Shown in pieces: positions 26,991-35,707 of a stretch of DNA of 64,000 nt. Position numbers and translations under genes: made by a program. Positions within the stretch are counted from its first letter, which is position 1. Every line of letters starts with the position of its first letter. This DNA comes from CANDOC01 sp965261725 (GTDB lineage Bacteria > Pseudomonadota > Gammaproteobacteria > Pseudomonadales > Endozoicomonadaceae). Under the pieces are notes generated by a model that saw only the letters and a program-made list of their open reading frames with translations, was not told the origin of the DNA and ran no database searches. The stretch lies in assembly GCA_965261725.1 (NCBI GenBank), contig CBDHDU010000045.1:1-64000 (forward strand), given 5' to 3'.

Positions 26991-27491
26991 ATGGGCGCAA
27001 CGGCAACATTATCTCGCAGAAGCTTTTTAAGGGGGCGAGCCCGACAAATCGACGCTTTTCGTCCGCCCTGGAGTCCCGCTGAAGATGTGTTTACTGACGA
27101 ATGCCGACGTTGTGGTGATTGCATTGCGGTCTGCGAAACCGGGTTGCTGATAAAAGGCAGTGGCGGATTTCCCGAAGCGGATTTCAGCAAAGCAGGGTGC
27201 ACATTCTGCGAAGCCTGCATCAAAGCCTGTCGTTATCAGGTGATTGAAAAAGGGAATGAATGTTGGGCGCTGGAAGCCCGTATTAATGACAGTTGTCTGG
27301 CACAAAACAAGGTTCACTGCCGCACCTGTCAGGAAAGTTGTGAAACCGAAGCTATCAGCTTTCAGCTTATTGCCGGTGGTATTGCCCGGCCCGCGATTGA
27401 TACATCCCTTTGCACTGGTTGTGGTGAATGTGTCTCCGGCTGTTCAGCAGGCAGTATCTCCATTCACCGAAAACCGTCCCCAACCGTATAA
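26991..27491 (+). CDS. napF: Nap ferredoxin-type protein NapF
   Basis: Cytoplasmic iron-sulfur protein that assists maturation of NapA. 166 residues. Four-cysteine clusters are visible: CRRCGDCIAVCE, CTFCEACIKACR, CLAQNKVHCRTCQESCE and CTGCGECVSGC, enough for several [4Fe-4S] clusters. The N-terminus SRRSFLRGRARQ resembles a twin-arginine stretch, as in other NapF proteins, but lacks a hydrophobic core. First gene of napF-D-A-B-C. Confidence 0.93.
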   Translation: MGATATLSRRSFLRGRARQIDAFRPPWSPAEDVFTDECRRCGDCIAVCETGLLIKGSGGFPEADFSKAGCTFCEACIKACRYQVIEKGNECWALEARINDSCLAQNKVHCRTCQESCETEAISFQLIAGGIARPAIDTSLCTGCGECVSGCSAGSISIHRKPSPTV

Positions 27492-27515
27492 GTTGCCCGG
27501 AAAGATAAGAAAGAC

Positions 27516-27791
27516 ATGAGACAAATACCCGCACAAGATCCATCAGCACGTAACCAGATCGGCGGTATTTCGGGCCTGATAGTCCGTTGCCAGCCAGAAA
27601 ATGCTCAGGCGGTAAGCGGGCGTTTAAATCAGCTGCAGGGGGTTGAGGTTCATCTTGTCGAGCCGGACGGCAAGCTGGTAGTCACCGTAGAAGAACGTCC
27701 TGACGAAAAAGTCATGGTAGACAGAATTTCAGAAATCAATGCTGCCGAGGGGGTTTTGGCGGCAGCACTTGTTTATGCGCATCAGGAGTGA
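27516..27791 (+). CDS. napD: NapA-specific chaperone NapD
   Basis: Small cytoplasmic protein that binds the twin-arginine signal of NapA and holds it back until cofactor insertion is done. 91 residues with the NapD ferredoxin-like fold pattern: ISGLIVRCQPENAQAVSGRL, VEVHLVEPDGKLVVTVEE, AAEGVLAAALVYAHQE. It follows napF by 24 bases and ends 4 bases before napA. Confidence 0.93.
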   Translation: MRQIPAQDPSARNQIGGISGLIVRCQPENAQAVSGRLNQLQGVEVHLVEPDGKLVVTVEERPDEKVMVDRISEINAAEGVLAAALVYAHQE

Positions 27792-27795
27792 ACGA

Positions 27796-30303
27796 ATGAA
27801 ACTGGAACAAAGTCGACGTGACTTTATAAAAACCAGCGCGATTGCAGCCACGGCAGCGGCCGCTGGTATTGCAGCACCAGCCTCTGCAACCAATCTGATT
27901 ACCAGCAGCAAGGAAACAGAAATCCACTGGGACAAAGCTCCGTGCCGTTTCTGTGGTACCGGTTGCTCAGTACTGGTCGGCACTAAAAATGACAAGGTTG
28001 TTGCGACGCAGGCTGACCCGGAATCCCCGGTAAACAAAGGCCTGAACTGCATTAAAGGTTACTTCCTTTCCAAGATCATGTACGGCAAAGATCGTCTGCA
28101 GACACCATTGCTGCGCATGAAAGACGGCAAGTTCGACAAGAATGGCGAATTCACCCCGATTTCCTGGGATCAGGCCTTCGATATCATGGCCGAAAAATGG
28201 AAAGCGGCGCTGGCAGAGACCCGTAACTCGGAAGAAATGCCTCCAGTGGGTATGTTCGGTTCCGGTCAGTGGACTGTCTGGGAAGGCTATGCCGCTTCCA
28301 AGCTGATGAAAGCCGGTTTCCGCAGTAACCACATTGATCCGAATGCCCGTCATTGTATGGCATCTGCCGTCGGTGGCTTTATGCGTACCTTCGGTATCGA
28401 CGAGCCAATGGGCTGCTATGACGATTTTGAAAAAGCCGATGCGTTTGTGCTGTGGGGCTCCAATATGGCGGAGATGCACCCGATTCTGTGGTCCCGTCTG
28501 ACCGATCGTCGTCTGTCCAGTGAAAACACTAAAGTAGCAGTGCTGTCTACCTACAAGCACCGTTCTTTCGAACTGGCTGATAATCCGATCGTTTTCACCC
28601 CGCAAACCGATCTGGCCATTGCTAACTACATTGCCAATTACATTATTCAGAATGATGCGGTTGATCATGCCTTTATCAACAAGCACACCCGTTTCCGTAA
28701 AGGTGTAACCGATATCGGTTATGGCCTGCGTGATGAACACCCGCTGCAGCAGAAAGCTAAAAACCCGAACAATGGCGGTTCTGAAGAAATCGACTTTAAA
28801 CAGTTTGCTGATTTTGTCAGCGAATACACCGTCGAGAAAACCTCTGAACTGTCTGGCGTACCAGTTAAAAATCTGGAAGAGCTGGCGCAATTATTCGCTG
28901 ATCCATCCGTTAAGGTCATGTCTCTGTGGACCATGGGCGTTAACCAGCACACCCGTGGTGTCTGGATGAACAACATGATTTACAACATCCACCTGTTGAC
29001 CGGCAAAATCTCCAAGCCGGGCTGTGGTCCTTTCTCCCTGACCGGCCAGCCATCTGCCTGTGGTACTGCCCGTGAAGTGGGTACTTTCTCCCACCGCCTG
29101 CCAGCGGACATGGTTGTTAAAAACAAGAAACACCGTGACATGGCCGAGAAGATCTGGAAGCTGCCGGAAGGTACGATTCCGGGGCAGGTTGGTTATCACG
29201 CGGTACAGCAGAACCGCATGCTCAAGGATGGCAAACTGAATGCCTACTGGGTCATGTGTAACAACAATATGCAGACCGCGCCGAATATGAACAACGAAGG
29301 TCTGCCCGGTTACCGTAACCCGGACAACTTTATTGTTGTTTCTGATCCTTATCCGACAGTGACTGCACAAGCGGCTGACCTGGTGCTGCCAACAGCCATG
29401 TGGGTAGAGAAAGAGGGTGCTTATGGTAACGCAGAACGTCGTACCCAGTTCTGGTATCAACAAGTAGCCCCGCAAGGCGATGCCCGCTCTGACCTGTGGC
29501 AGCTGATGGAATTCTCCAAGCGCTTCAAGGTTGAAGAAGTCTGGTCTGATGAGTTGCTGGCAAAAGCACCGGTATTCAAGGGTAAGACCCTGTTTGATGT
29601 GCTGTACGCCAATGGTCAGGTGAATCATTACCCGAACAGTGACTTTAAAGGCCGCATTAACTACGAAGCCGATCACTTCGGTTTCTATGCCCAGAAAGGC
29701 CTGTTTGAAGAATATGCTGCGTTCGGCCGTGGCAAAGCGCACGATCTGGCACCTTTTGACACCTATCACAAAGTCCGTGGTCTGCGCTGGCCGGTAGTGA
29801 ATGGTGAAGAAACCAAATGGCGCTTCCGTGAAGGCTATGACAGCTATGTACCGGAAGGCGAAGACGTGCGCTTCTATGGTAAGCCAGACGGTAAAGCCTG
29901 GATATTTGCGCTGCCTTACGAGCCACCACATGAATCTCCTGATGAAGAATATGACCTGTGGCTGTCTACCGGCCGGGTTCTGGAGCACTGGCATTCCGGC
30001 ACTATGACCCGTCGTGTACCTGAACTTTATCGCGCCTTCCCGGATGCAGTCGTGTTTATGCACCCGGATGATGCGAAAGCGCGTGGTGTGCGTCGTGGTA
30101 TGGAGGTCAAGATTATTTCCCGTCACGGTGAGGTACGTACCCGGGTAGAAACCCGTGGTCGTAACCGTCCGCCAAAAGGTCTGACGTTTATGCCGTTCTT
30201 TGATGCCAAACAGCTGACCAACAAGCTGACGCTGGATGCGACTGACCCGCTGTCCAAGGAAACCGATTACAAGAAGACTGCGGTGAAGATTGTTCGCGTT
30301 TAA
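27796..30303 (+). CDS. napA: Periplasmic nitrate reductase catalytic subunit
   Basis: Reduces nitrate to nitrite in the periplasm with a Mo-bis-MGD cofactor and one [4Fe-4S] cluster. 835 residues (E. coli 828). Tat signal at residues 1-32 (SRRDFIKTSAIAATAAAAGI, then APASA cleavage region). Cluster cysteines follow in CRFCGTGCSVLVGTKN and GLNCIKGYF. The Mo-ligand Cys is in NARHCMASAVGGFMRTFG. ATG 27796 is chosen because CAGGAG lies just before it and the signal peptide follows; the frame is open upstream to 27739. Confidence 0.97.
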   Translation: MKLEQSRRDFIKTSAIAATAAAAGIAAPASATNLITSSKETEIHWDKAPCRFCGTGCSVLVGTKNDKVVATQADPESPVNKGLNCIKGYFLSKIMYGKDRLQTPLLRMKDGKFDKNGEFTPISWDQAFDIMAEKWKAALAETRNSEEMPPVGMFGSGQWTVWEGYAASKLMKAGFRSNHIDPNARHCMASAVGGFMRTFGIDEPMGCYDDFEKADAFVLWGSNMAEMHPILWSRLTDRRLSSENTKVAVLSTYKHRSFELADNPIVFTPQTDLAIANYIANYIIQNDAVDHAFINKHTRFRKGVTDIGYGLRDEHPLQQKAKNPNNGGSEEIDFKQFADFVSEYTVEKTSELSGVPVKNLEELAQLFADPSVKVMSLWTMGVNQHTRGVWMNNMIYNIHLLTGKISKPGCGPFSLTGQPSACGTAREVGTFSHRLPADMVVKNKKHRDMAEKIWKLPEGTIPGQVGYHAVQQNRMLKDGKLNAYWVMCNNNMQTAPNMNNEGLPGYRNPDNFIVVSDPYPTVTAQAADLVLPTAMWVEKEGAYGNAERRTQFWYQQVAPQGDARSDLWQLMEFSKRFKVEEVWSDELLAKAPVFKGKTLFDVLYANGQVNHYPNSDFKGRINYEADHFGFYAQKGLFEEYAAFGRGKAHDLAPFDTYHKVRGLRWPVVNGEETKWRFREGYDSYVPEGEDVRFYGKPDGKAWIFALPYEPPHESPDEEYDLWLSTGRVLEHWHSGTMTRRVPELYRAFPDAVVFMHPDDAKARGVRRGMEVKIISRHGEVRTRVETRGRNRPPKGLTFMPFFDAKQLTNKLTLDATDPLSKETDYKKTAVKIVRV

Positions 30304-30371
30304 CCGGTATTGATAGCGATTGACCGAGCCTCACAATGATCTGTGAGGCTACAAGAAAGAAGAATGTGGTA

Positions 30372-30815
30372 ATGAATATGAGTTTTAAAAAATATCTGGG
30401 TTTTGTGCTGGCCGTGCTGGTCAGCAGCATGACCTTTGCAGCCAACGGCGGGCTGGACTCCCTGCGCAGCAGCGATTTGGCTGAACTTCCTCCGGCGGAA
30501 AGCCTGAAGAAAATCCATGAAAGCGACACGGTGATGCCACGTGAATTTGTCCAGCAGCCACCGCTGGTGCCTCATGATGTACGCGGTTATGAAGTGAACA
30601 CCGATGTGAATTCCTGCCTGCGCTGCCACAGTTGGAAAAATGCCAGCAGCTGGGGTGCAACCCGTATCAGCGTGACCCACTTCTATGATCGTGACGGCAA
30701 CCAGCTGGCGGACGTTGCACCGGGTCGTTACTTCTGCCTGCAGTGTCACGTGACTCAAGCGGATTCCGATCCGATTGTGGAAAGCACTTTCGAACCTGTT
30801 GATTCCCTGAAGTAA
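30372..30815 (+). CDS. napB: Diheme cytochrome NapB
   Basis: Periplasmic small subunit that passes electrons from NapC to NapA. Sec signal peptide at residues 1-24 (YLGFVLAVLVSSMTFA). Two c-type heme sites, CLRCH and CLQCH, plus distal His in PLVPHDVRGYEV and VTHFY. 147 residues from ATG 30372; an earlier in-frame start adds 12 residues before the signal. The terminal VESTFEPV is typical. Confidence 0.94.
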   Translation: MNMSFKKYLGFVLAVLVSSMTFAANGGLDSLRSSDLAELPPAESLKKIHESDTVMPREFVQQPPLVPHDVRGYEVNTDVNSCLRCHSWKNASSWGATRISVTHFYDRDGNQLADVAPGRYFCLQCHVTQADSDPIVESTFEPVDSLK

Positions 30816-30828
30816 GGAGTAGTTGAAG

Positions 30829-31455
30829 ATGTCCAGGGAAAAACAACCCAGGGAATTTATCCTGAAACGTTACTGGAGACTGCTGACGACACCGGCAGGT
30901 AAAATCTCCATGGGCGTAATTCTCGCCTTCGGCTTTATTGCCGGTATTATTTTCTGGGGTGGCTTCAATACCAGTATGGAAGCCACCAATCAGATGGAAT
31001 TTTGTATTGGTTGTCACGAAATGCGCGACAATGTGTTTGAAGAATACAAAACGACCATTCACTACAATAACCGTTCCGGTGTACAGGCAATCTGTTCCGA
31101 CTGCCACGTACCAAAAGAATGGACCCCTAAACTGGTGCGTAAGATTCAGGCCAGTAAGGAAGTGTGGGGCAAGATTACTGGTAAGGTCGATACCCGTGAG
31201 AAGTTTGAAGCACATCGTCGGGATATGGCCGAGCGGGAATGGGCACGAATGAAAGCCAACGATTCCCAGGAGTGTCGTAACTGTCACAACTTTGATTCAA
31301 TGGACTTCTCCGAACAGTCTGCCCGCGCCATGGAAATCCATACGCTGGCATTCCTCGGCACCCCGGAAAAACCGGCAACCGGTCAGACCTGTATCGACTG
31401 CCACAAGGGTATCGCCCACGAACTGCCTAATATGCACGGCGTAGAAGGCTGGTAA
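30829..31455 (+). CDS. napC: Tetraheme quinol dehydrogenase NapC
   Basis: Membrane-anchored NapC/NirT cytochrome that oxidises quinol and reduces NapB. One N-terminal membrane helix (ISMGVILAFGFIAGIIFWGG) and four heme motifs: CIGCH, CSDCH, CRNCH, CIDCH. Also the MEFCIGCHEM and HYNNRSGVQAICSDCH family stretches. 208 residues from ATG 30829; AAGGAG lies 9 bases upstream. No napG/H is present, so electron entry is through NapC. Confidence 0.95.
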   Translation: MSREKQPREFILKRYWRLLTTPAGKISMGVILAFGFIAGIIFWGGFNTSMEATNQMEFCIGCHEMRDNVFEEYKTTIHYNNRSGVQAICSDCHVPKEWTPKLVRKIQASKEVWGKITGKVDTREKFEAHRRDMAEREWARMKANDSQECRNCHNFDSMDFSEQSARAMEIHTLAFLGTPEKPATGQTCIDCHKGIAHELPNMHGVEGW

Positions 31456-31479
31456 CAGGAAAACCAGGAGAAAAATATA

Positions 31480-31608
31480 ATGAGTGCACTGGAATCATTT
31501 ATCTGGCACGTGTTGGGTTATGCTTCGATGCCTGCCATTTTTATTGGTGGTTTTGTGGCTGTGGCGGTGGTTTTCTGTTTTTTGATGGAGAAAACCGGAA
31601 GAGACTAA
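31480..31608 (+). CDS. 42-residue single-helix membrane protein at the end of the nap operon
   Basis: ATG at 31480 with CCAGGAG 9 bases upstream, TAA at 31606. The start MSALESFIWHVLGYASMP is followed by a hydrophobic helix (AIFIGGFVAVAVVFCFLM) and a short charged tail. It resembles the short TIGR02808-type proteins found beside nap/respiratory genes in Vibrio and relatives, as far as memory allows. It may be a small accessory subunit at the membrane near NapC. It is not NapE by sequence. Confidence 0.8.
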   Translation: MSALESFIWHVLGYASMPAIFIGGFVAVAVVFCFLMEKTGRD

Positions 31609-31627
31609 ACGCTATTTCTATGAGTAA

Positions 31628-31660
31628 ATCAGAACCACCGGCAGAGCCGGTGGTTCTGAT
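31628..31660 (+). terminator. Strong hairpin after the nap operon
   Basis: Perfect 15-bp stem ATCAGAACCACCGGC / GCCGGTGGTTCTGAT with a 3-base loop, 20 bases after the last nap-linked gene. It ends the operon; it reads both ways, though the flanking T-tract is short. Confidence 0.8.
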
Positions 31661-31696
31661 TCAGGTCTTCCTGATAGGACTTAAGGAAGACCTGAA
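31660..31696 (-). terminator. Second hairpin, terminator of the prp operon
   Basis: 13-bp stem TTCAGGTCTTCCT / AGGAAGACCTGAA with an 11-base loop, 7 bases beyond the prpF stop. AAAAAG precedes it on the plus strand (TTTTT on the minus). With the neighbouring hairpin it insulates the convergent nap and prp operons. Confidence 0.7.
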
Positions 31697-31703
31697 AAAG
31701 CAA

Positions 31704-32876
31704 TTAAGCCTCTGGAACCCTAACCCAACCATCCATCAACACCCGAGCACTGCGGCTCATAATAGCTTTGGTTACTGTCCATTCACCAGCCTCTGATACG
31801 GCTTCTGCTCCCACTTTCAGCGTACCGGAAGGATGACCGAAACGAACGGCATTTCGCTCACCTCCACCAGCTGCCAGATTAACAAGCGTGCCCGGAATCG
31901 CAGCAGCGGTGCTAATTGCAACAGCAGCAGTGCCCATCATTGCATGATGCAACTTGCCCATGGATAGCGCGCGTACACAGAGATCGATACTGTCAGCTGT
32001 AACCTCTTTACCGCTGGATGAGGTATAGCTTACGGGTTTCGCTACAAAAGCAACCTTGGGTGTATGCTGGCGAGTGGCAGCTTCTTCAATATTGTTAATC
32101 AACCCCATGCGTGCAGCACCATGGGCACGAATGGTTTCAAACATCGCCAGTGCCTTGTCATCACTGTTGATGTCTTCCTGAAGCTCGGTGCCGGTGTAAC
32201 CGATTTCCTCGGCATTGACGAAAATGGTGGGAATACCGGCATTGATCATGGTGGCATTCAGAGTACCTATACCCGGTACTTCCAGATCATCCACCAGATT
32301 ACCGGTAGGAAACATTGCATCGTTATCATCAACGGGGTTCAGAAATTCAATCTGGACTTCTGCGGCAGGGAAGGTGACCCCGTCCAGTTCAAAGTCGCCG
32401 GTTTCCTGTACTTCACCATCCGTTATCGGGACGTGGGCGATAATGGTTTTTTTGATATTGGCCTGCCAGATTCTGACGGTAGCAATACCGTTTTCAGGTA
32501 TACGATCCGCATCAACCAATCCTTTGCTGATAGCAAAGGCACCGACGGCGGCTGTCAGATTGCCGCAGTTGCCACTCCAGTCAACCAAAGGTTTATCAAT
32601 CGCGACAATGCCGAACAGGTAATCCACATCGTGATCCGGCTGAGTACTTTTCGACAGAATCACCGTTTTACTGGTACTGGAAGTGGCGCCGCCCATACCA
32701 TCGATATGTTTACCATAAGGGTCCGGGCTGCCAATAATACGCATCATCAAGGCATCGCGAACTTCACCGGGAACCTGTGCGGCCTCAGGCAAATCGGTCA
32801 GGCTGAAAAAAACACCTTTGCTGGTGCCGCCACGCATGTAAGTAGCGGGGATTTTTATCTGGGGAGCGTAACTCAT
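31704..32876 (-). CDS. prpF: 2-methylaconitate cis-trans isomerase PrpF
   Basis: Isomerises the 2-methylaconitate made by AcnD so that aconitase can hydrate it to 2-methylisocitrate. 390 residues of the PrpF family (diaminopimelate epimerase-like fold). Signature stretches: PATYMRGGTSKGVFF at the N-terminus, DGMGGATSSTSKTVIL, DWSGNCGNLTAAVGAFAI with the active-site Cys, and HHAMMGTAAVAISTAA. Last gene of the prp operon, 82 bases after acnD; a palindromic repeat lies in the gap. Confidence 0.95.
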   Translation of the reverse strand: MSYAPQIKIPATYMRGGTSKGVFFSLTDLPEAAQVPGEVRDALMMRIIGSPDPYGKHIDGMGGATSSTSKTVILSKSTQPDHDVDYLFGIVAIDKPLVDWSGNCGNLTAAVGAFAISKGLVDADRIPENGIATVRIWQANIKKTIIAHVPITDGEVQETGDFELDGVTFPAAEVQIEFLNPVDDNDAMFPTGNLVDDLEVPGIGTLNATMINAGIPTIFVNAEEIGYTGTELQEDINSDDKALAMFETIRAHGAARMGLINNIEEAATRQHTPKVAFVAKPVSYTSSSGKEVTADSIDLCVRALSMGKLHHAMMGTAAVAISTAAAIPGTLVNLAAGGGERNAVRFGHPSGTLKVGAEAVSEAGEWTVTKAIMSRSARVLMDGWVRVPEA

Positions 32877-32893
32877 AATTTTTATCCTTTTTT

Positions 32894-32960
32894 AAAGCTG
32901 CCAGCTATCAGCTTCCGGCTCCCAGCCGCTGACAGCTGGTAGCCGAAAGCTGGTAGCTTT
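32894..32960. repeat. Imperfect palindromic intergenic repeat, copy A
   Basis: Outer arms AAAGCTGCCAGCT and AGCTGGTAGCTTT pair with one mismatch; the middle is made of CCAGC, AGCTGGTAGC and GCTTCCGGCT words. It sits between acnD and prpF. Copies B (35639) and C (41595) use the same words. Confidence 0.8.
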
Positions 32961-35568
32961 ATGCCGCAGCTTCTGATTCAAGGAAATCTTTGGCGAAGCG
33001 CTGGAGTACGCCGCCTGCTTCATACACTGAAACTTCTTCGGCCGTATCGAGGCGACAGGTTACGGGTACTTCGACAGTTTCACCGTTGCGACGATGAATC
33101 AGCAGCGCAAGCGTGGTGCCTGGTGTGCGTTCGCCGATAACATCGTAGGTTTCAGTACCGTCCAGTCCCAGCGTTTTGCGGGTGGTGCCTGGTTTGAATT
33201 CCAGTGGCAGTACGCCCATGCCGACGAGGTTGGTGCGGTGAATTCGCTCGAAGCCTTCGGCGACAATGGCTTCTACGCCTGCCAGTCGTACGCCTTTGGC
33301 TGCCCAGTCGCGGGATGAGCCTTGCCCGTAGTCGGCCCCGGCAACAATAATCAAAGGTTGCTTGCGATCCATGTAGGTTTCGATAGCTTCCCACATCCGG
33401 GTTTCTTTGCCTTCCGGCTCGATCCGTGCCAGTGAGCCCTGCTTGATTTCGCTGGTGTCATCCAGACACATTTCATTCAGCAGTTTCGGGTTGGCAAAGG
33501 TGGCACGCTGGGCTGTCAGGTGATCGCCCCGATGAGTAGCGTAAGAGTTAAAGTCTTCTTCCGGCAGACCCATTTTGGCCAGATATTCTCCGGCGGCACT
33601 GCTGGCAAGAATGGCGTTGGATGGAGACAGGTGATCAGTAGTGATATTGTCACCCAGCACTGCCAGTGGTCGCATGCCTTTTAATGTGCGCTCACCTGCC
33701 AGCGCGCCTTCCCAGTATGGCGGGCGGCGAATATAGGTGCTCATCGGACGCCAGTCGTACAGCGGGCTTTCAGCTTCTTTGGCTTGACCCAGATCAAACA
33801 TCGGGATATAGATCTGATTAAACTGCTCCGGTTTTACATGCTCGCTGACAATGGCATCGATTTCTTCATCGCTGGGCCAGATATCTTTGAGTGTGACCGG
33901 GTTACCGTCTTTATCATTGCCCAGTACATCTTTCTCAATATCAAACCGTACAGTACCAGCAATGGCATAGGCGACCACCAGCGGTGGTGAAGCCAAAAAT
34001 GCCTGTTTGGCGTAAGGATGAATCCGGCCATCAAAGTTACGGTTACCGGACAGTACTGCTGTTGAGTAAAGATCGCGATCAATGACTTCTTTTTGAATTT
34101 CCGGATCAAGCGCACCGCTCATACCGTTACAGGTAGTGCAGGCATAGGCGACAATACCAAAACCCAGTTTCTCCAGTTCAGGTAACAGCCCGGCTTCTTC
34201 GAGGTAAAGTTTGGCAACTTTGGAGCCCGGCGCAAAAGAAGACTTTACCCACGGTTTACGAATCAACCCCAGTTCATTAGCTTTACGGGCGACCAGTCCG
34301 GCAGCAACAACATTGCGCGGGTTACTGGTATTGGTGCAGCTGGTGATGGCGGCAATAATTACTGCTCCATCAGGCATTTTGCCTTCGTTTTCTTCTGCTT
34401 TGGCTTTGTCCAGATCTACGGCAATACCACGCTCTGCCAGATCAGATGTTGGCAGACGACGGTGAGGGTTGGAAGGCCCCGCCATATTGCGGCAGACAGT
34501 TGACAGATCAAATGTCAATACCCGCTCATATTCAGCGTCTTTCAGACTGTCGGCCCAGAGTCCGGTAGTTTTGGCGTAATTTTCTACCAGTTCAACCTGT
34601 TCCGGCTCGCGACCGGTCAGTTTCAGGTAATCAATGGTTTGTTCATCGATATAGAACATACCGGCAGATGCACCGAATTCCGGGGTCATATTGGAAATAG
34701 TGGCACGGTCACCGATGGTCAGATCAACAGCCCCCTCGCCAAAGAACTCCAGATAAGAAGACACAACCCGTTCTTTACGCAGGAATTCAGTGAGAGCCAA
34801 TACAATATCAGTGGCGGTAATGCCGGGCTGACGTTTACCTGTCAGCTTTACACCAACAATATCTGGTAGGCGCATCATCGAGGGGCGACCGAGCATTACA
34901 GTTTCTGCTTCGAGGCCACCAACACCAATCGCAATAACCCCCAAGGCATCGACATGCGGTGTATGGCTGTCGGTACCGACGCATGTATCAGGGAAAGCGA
35001 TACCGTGACGCGCCTGGATCACCGGCGACATCTTCTCCAGATTGATCTGGTGCATAATGCCGTTACCGGCCGGAATTACGTCGACGTTTTTAAAGGCGGT
35101 TTTGGTCCACTCAATAAAGTGGAAACGGTCTTCGTTGCGCCGGTCTTCAATTGCACGGTTCTTTTCAAAGGCTTCGGGATCAAAGCCGCCGTGTTCTACG
35201 GCCAGTGAGTGATCAACAATCAGCTGAGTAGGAACGACCGGATTTACTTGAGATGGGTCACCACCTTGCTCAGCAATCGCATCACGCAAACCAGCAAGAT
35301 CAACCAGTGCCGTCTGACCGAGAATATCATGGCAAACAACGCGTGCCGGGTACCAGGGAAAATCCAGTTCCCGCTTGCGTCCGATAATCTGTTTAAGAGA
35401 GTCAGTCAGTGTCGCCGGATTACAGCGGCGTACCAGCTGTTCTGCGAGTACGCGAGCAGTGTAGGGCAGTTTATCGTAAGCACCGGGCTGGATTGCTTCG
35501 ACTGCAGCGCGGGTGTCGAAATAATCCAGTTGGGTGCCCGGTAACGGTTTGCGGTTTGCAGTATTCAT
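32959..35568 (-). CDS. acnD: Fe-S-dependent 2-methylcitrate dehydratase AcnD
   Basis: Aconitase-family enzyme that dehydrates 2-methylcitrate in the methylcitrate cycle, working with PrpF in place of PrpD. 869 residues. The N-terminus RKPLPGTQLDYFDTRAAVEA is typical of AcnD. The cluster ligands are in TSCTNTSNPRNV and YACTTCNGMSGALDPEI. Other marks are CVGTDSHTPHVDALGVIAIG and the C-terminal swivel domain GADYGQGSSRDWAAKGVRLA. It lies in operon between prpC and prpF. Distinguished from AcnA by context and N-terminus. Confidence 0.94.
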   Translation of the reverse strand: MNTANRKPLPGTQLDYFDTRAAVEAIQPGAYDKLPYTARVLAEQLVRRCNPATLTDSLKQIIGRKRELDFPWYPARVVCHDILGQTALVDLAGLRDAIAEQGGDPSQVNPVVPTQLIVDHSLAVEHGGFDPEAFEKNRAIEDRRNEDRFHFIEWTKTAFKNVDVIPAGNGIMHQINLEKMSPVIQARHGIAFPDTCVGTDSHTPHVDALGVIAIGVGGLEAETVMLGRPSMMRLPDIVGVKLTGKRQPGITATDIVLALTEFLRKERVVSSYLEFFGEGAVDLTIGDRATISNMTPEFGASAGMFYIDEQTIDYLKLTGREPEQVELVENYAKTTGLWADSLKDAEYERVLTFDLSTVCRNMAGPSNPHRRLPTSDLAERGIAVDLDKAKAEENEGKMPDGAVIIAAITSCTNTSNPRNVVAAGLVARKANELGLIRKPWVKSSFAPGSKVAKLYLEEAGLLPELEKLGFGIVAYACTTCNGMSGALDPEIQKEVIDRDLYSTAVLSGNRNFDGRIHPYAKQAFLASPPLVVAYAIAGTVRFDIEKDVLGNDKDGNPVTLKDIWPSDEEIDAIVSEHVKPEQFNQIYIPMFDLGQAKEAESPLYDWRPMSTYIRRPPYWEGALAGERTLKGMRPLAVLGDNITTDHLSPSNAILASSAAGEYLAKMGLPEEDFNSYATHRGDHLTAQRATFANPKLLNEMCLDDTSEIKQGSLARIEPEGKETRMWEAIETYMDRKQPLIIVAGADYGQGSSRDWAAKGVRLAGVEAIVAEGFERIHRTNLVGMGVLPLEFKPGTTRKTLGLDGTETYDVIGERTPGTTLALLIHRRNGETVEVPVTCRLDTAEEVSVYEAGGVLQRFAKDFLESEAAA

Positions 35569-35638
35569 ACGTCAGCAATCCAAAGGTAACTTCAGGGGAG
35601 GGCAGGTTGAATCTGCCCTTTGTTATTATTCTTTTTTG

Positions 35639-35703
35639 GCTGCCAGCCACCAGCTACTGGCTTCCAGCGGCCAGCTGGTAGCCGGAAGCTGAAGGCTGGC
35701 AGC
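35639..35703. repeat. Imperfect palindromic intergenic repeat, copy B
   Basis: Perfect 10-bp outer arms GCTGCCAGCC (35639-35648) and GGCTGGCAGC (35694-35703), enclosing CCAGCTACTGGCTTCCAGC and AGCTGGTAGCCGGAAGCT. It lies between prpC and acnD, in the transcript, where it would fold into a strong hairpin. Confidence 0.85.
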
Positions 35704-35707
35704 TATT

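Noticed and set aside
28891..30126. Long minus-strand frames opposite napA
   Set aside because: Antisense shadows of a well-identified gene.
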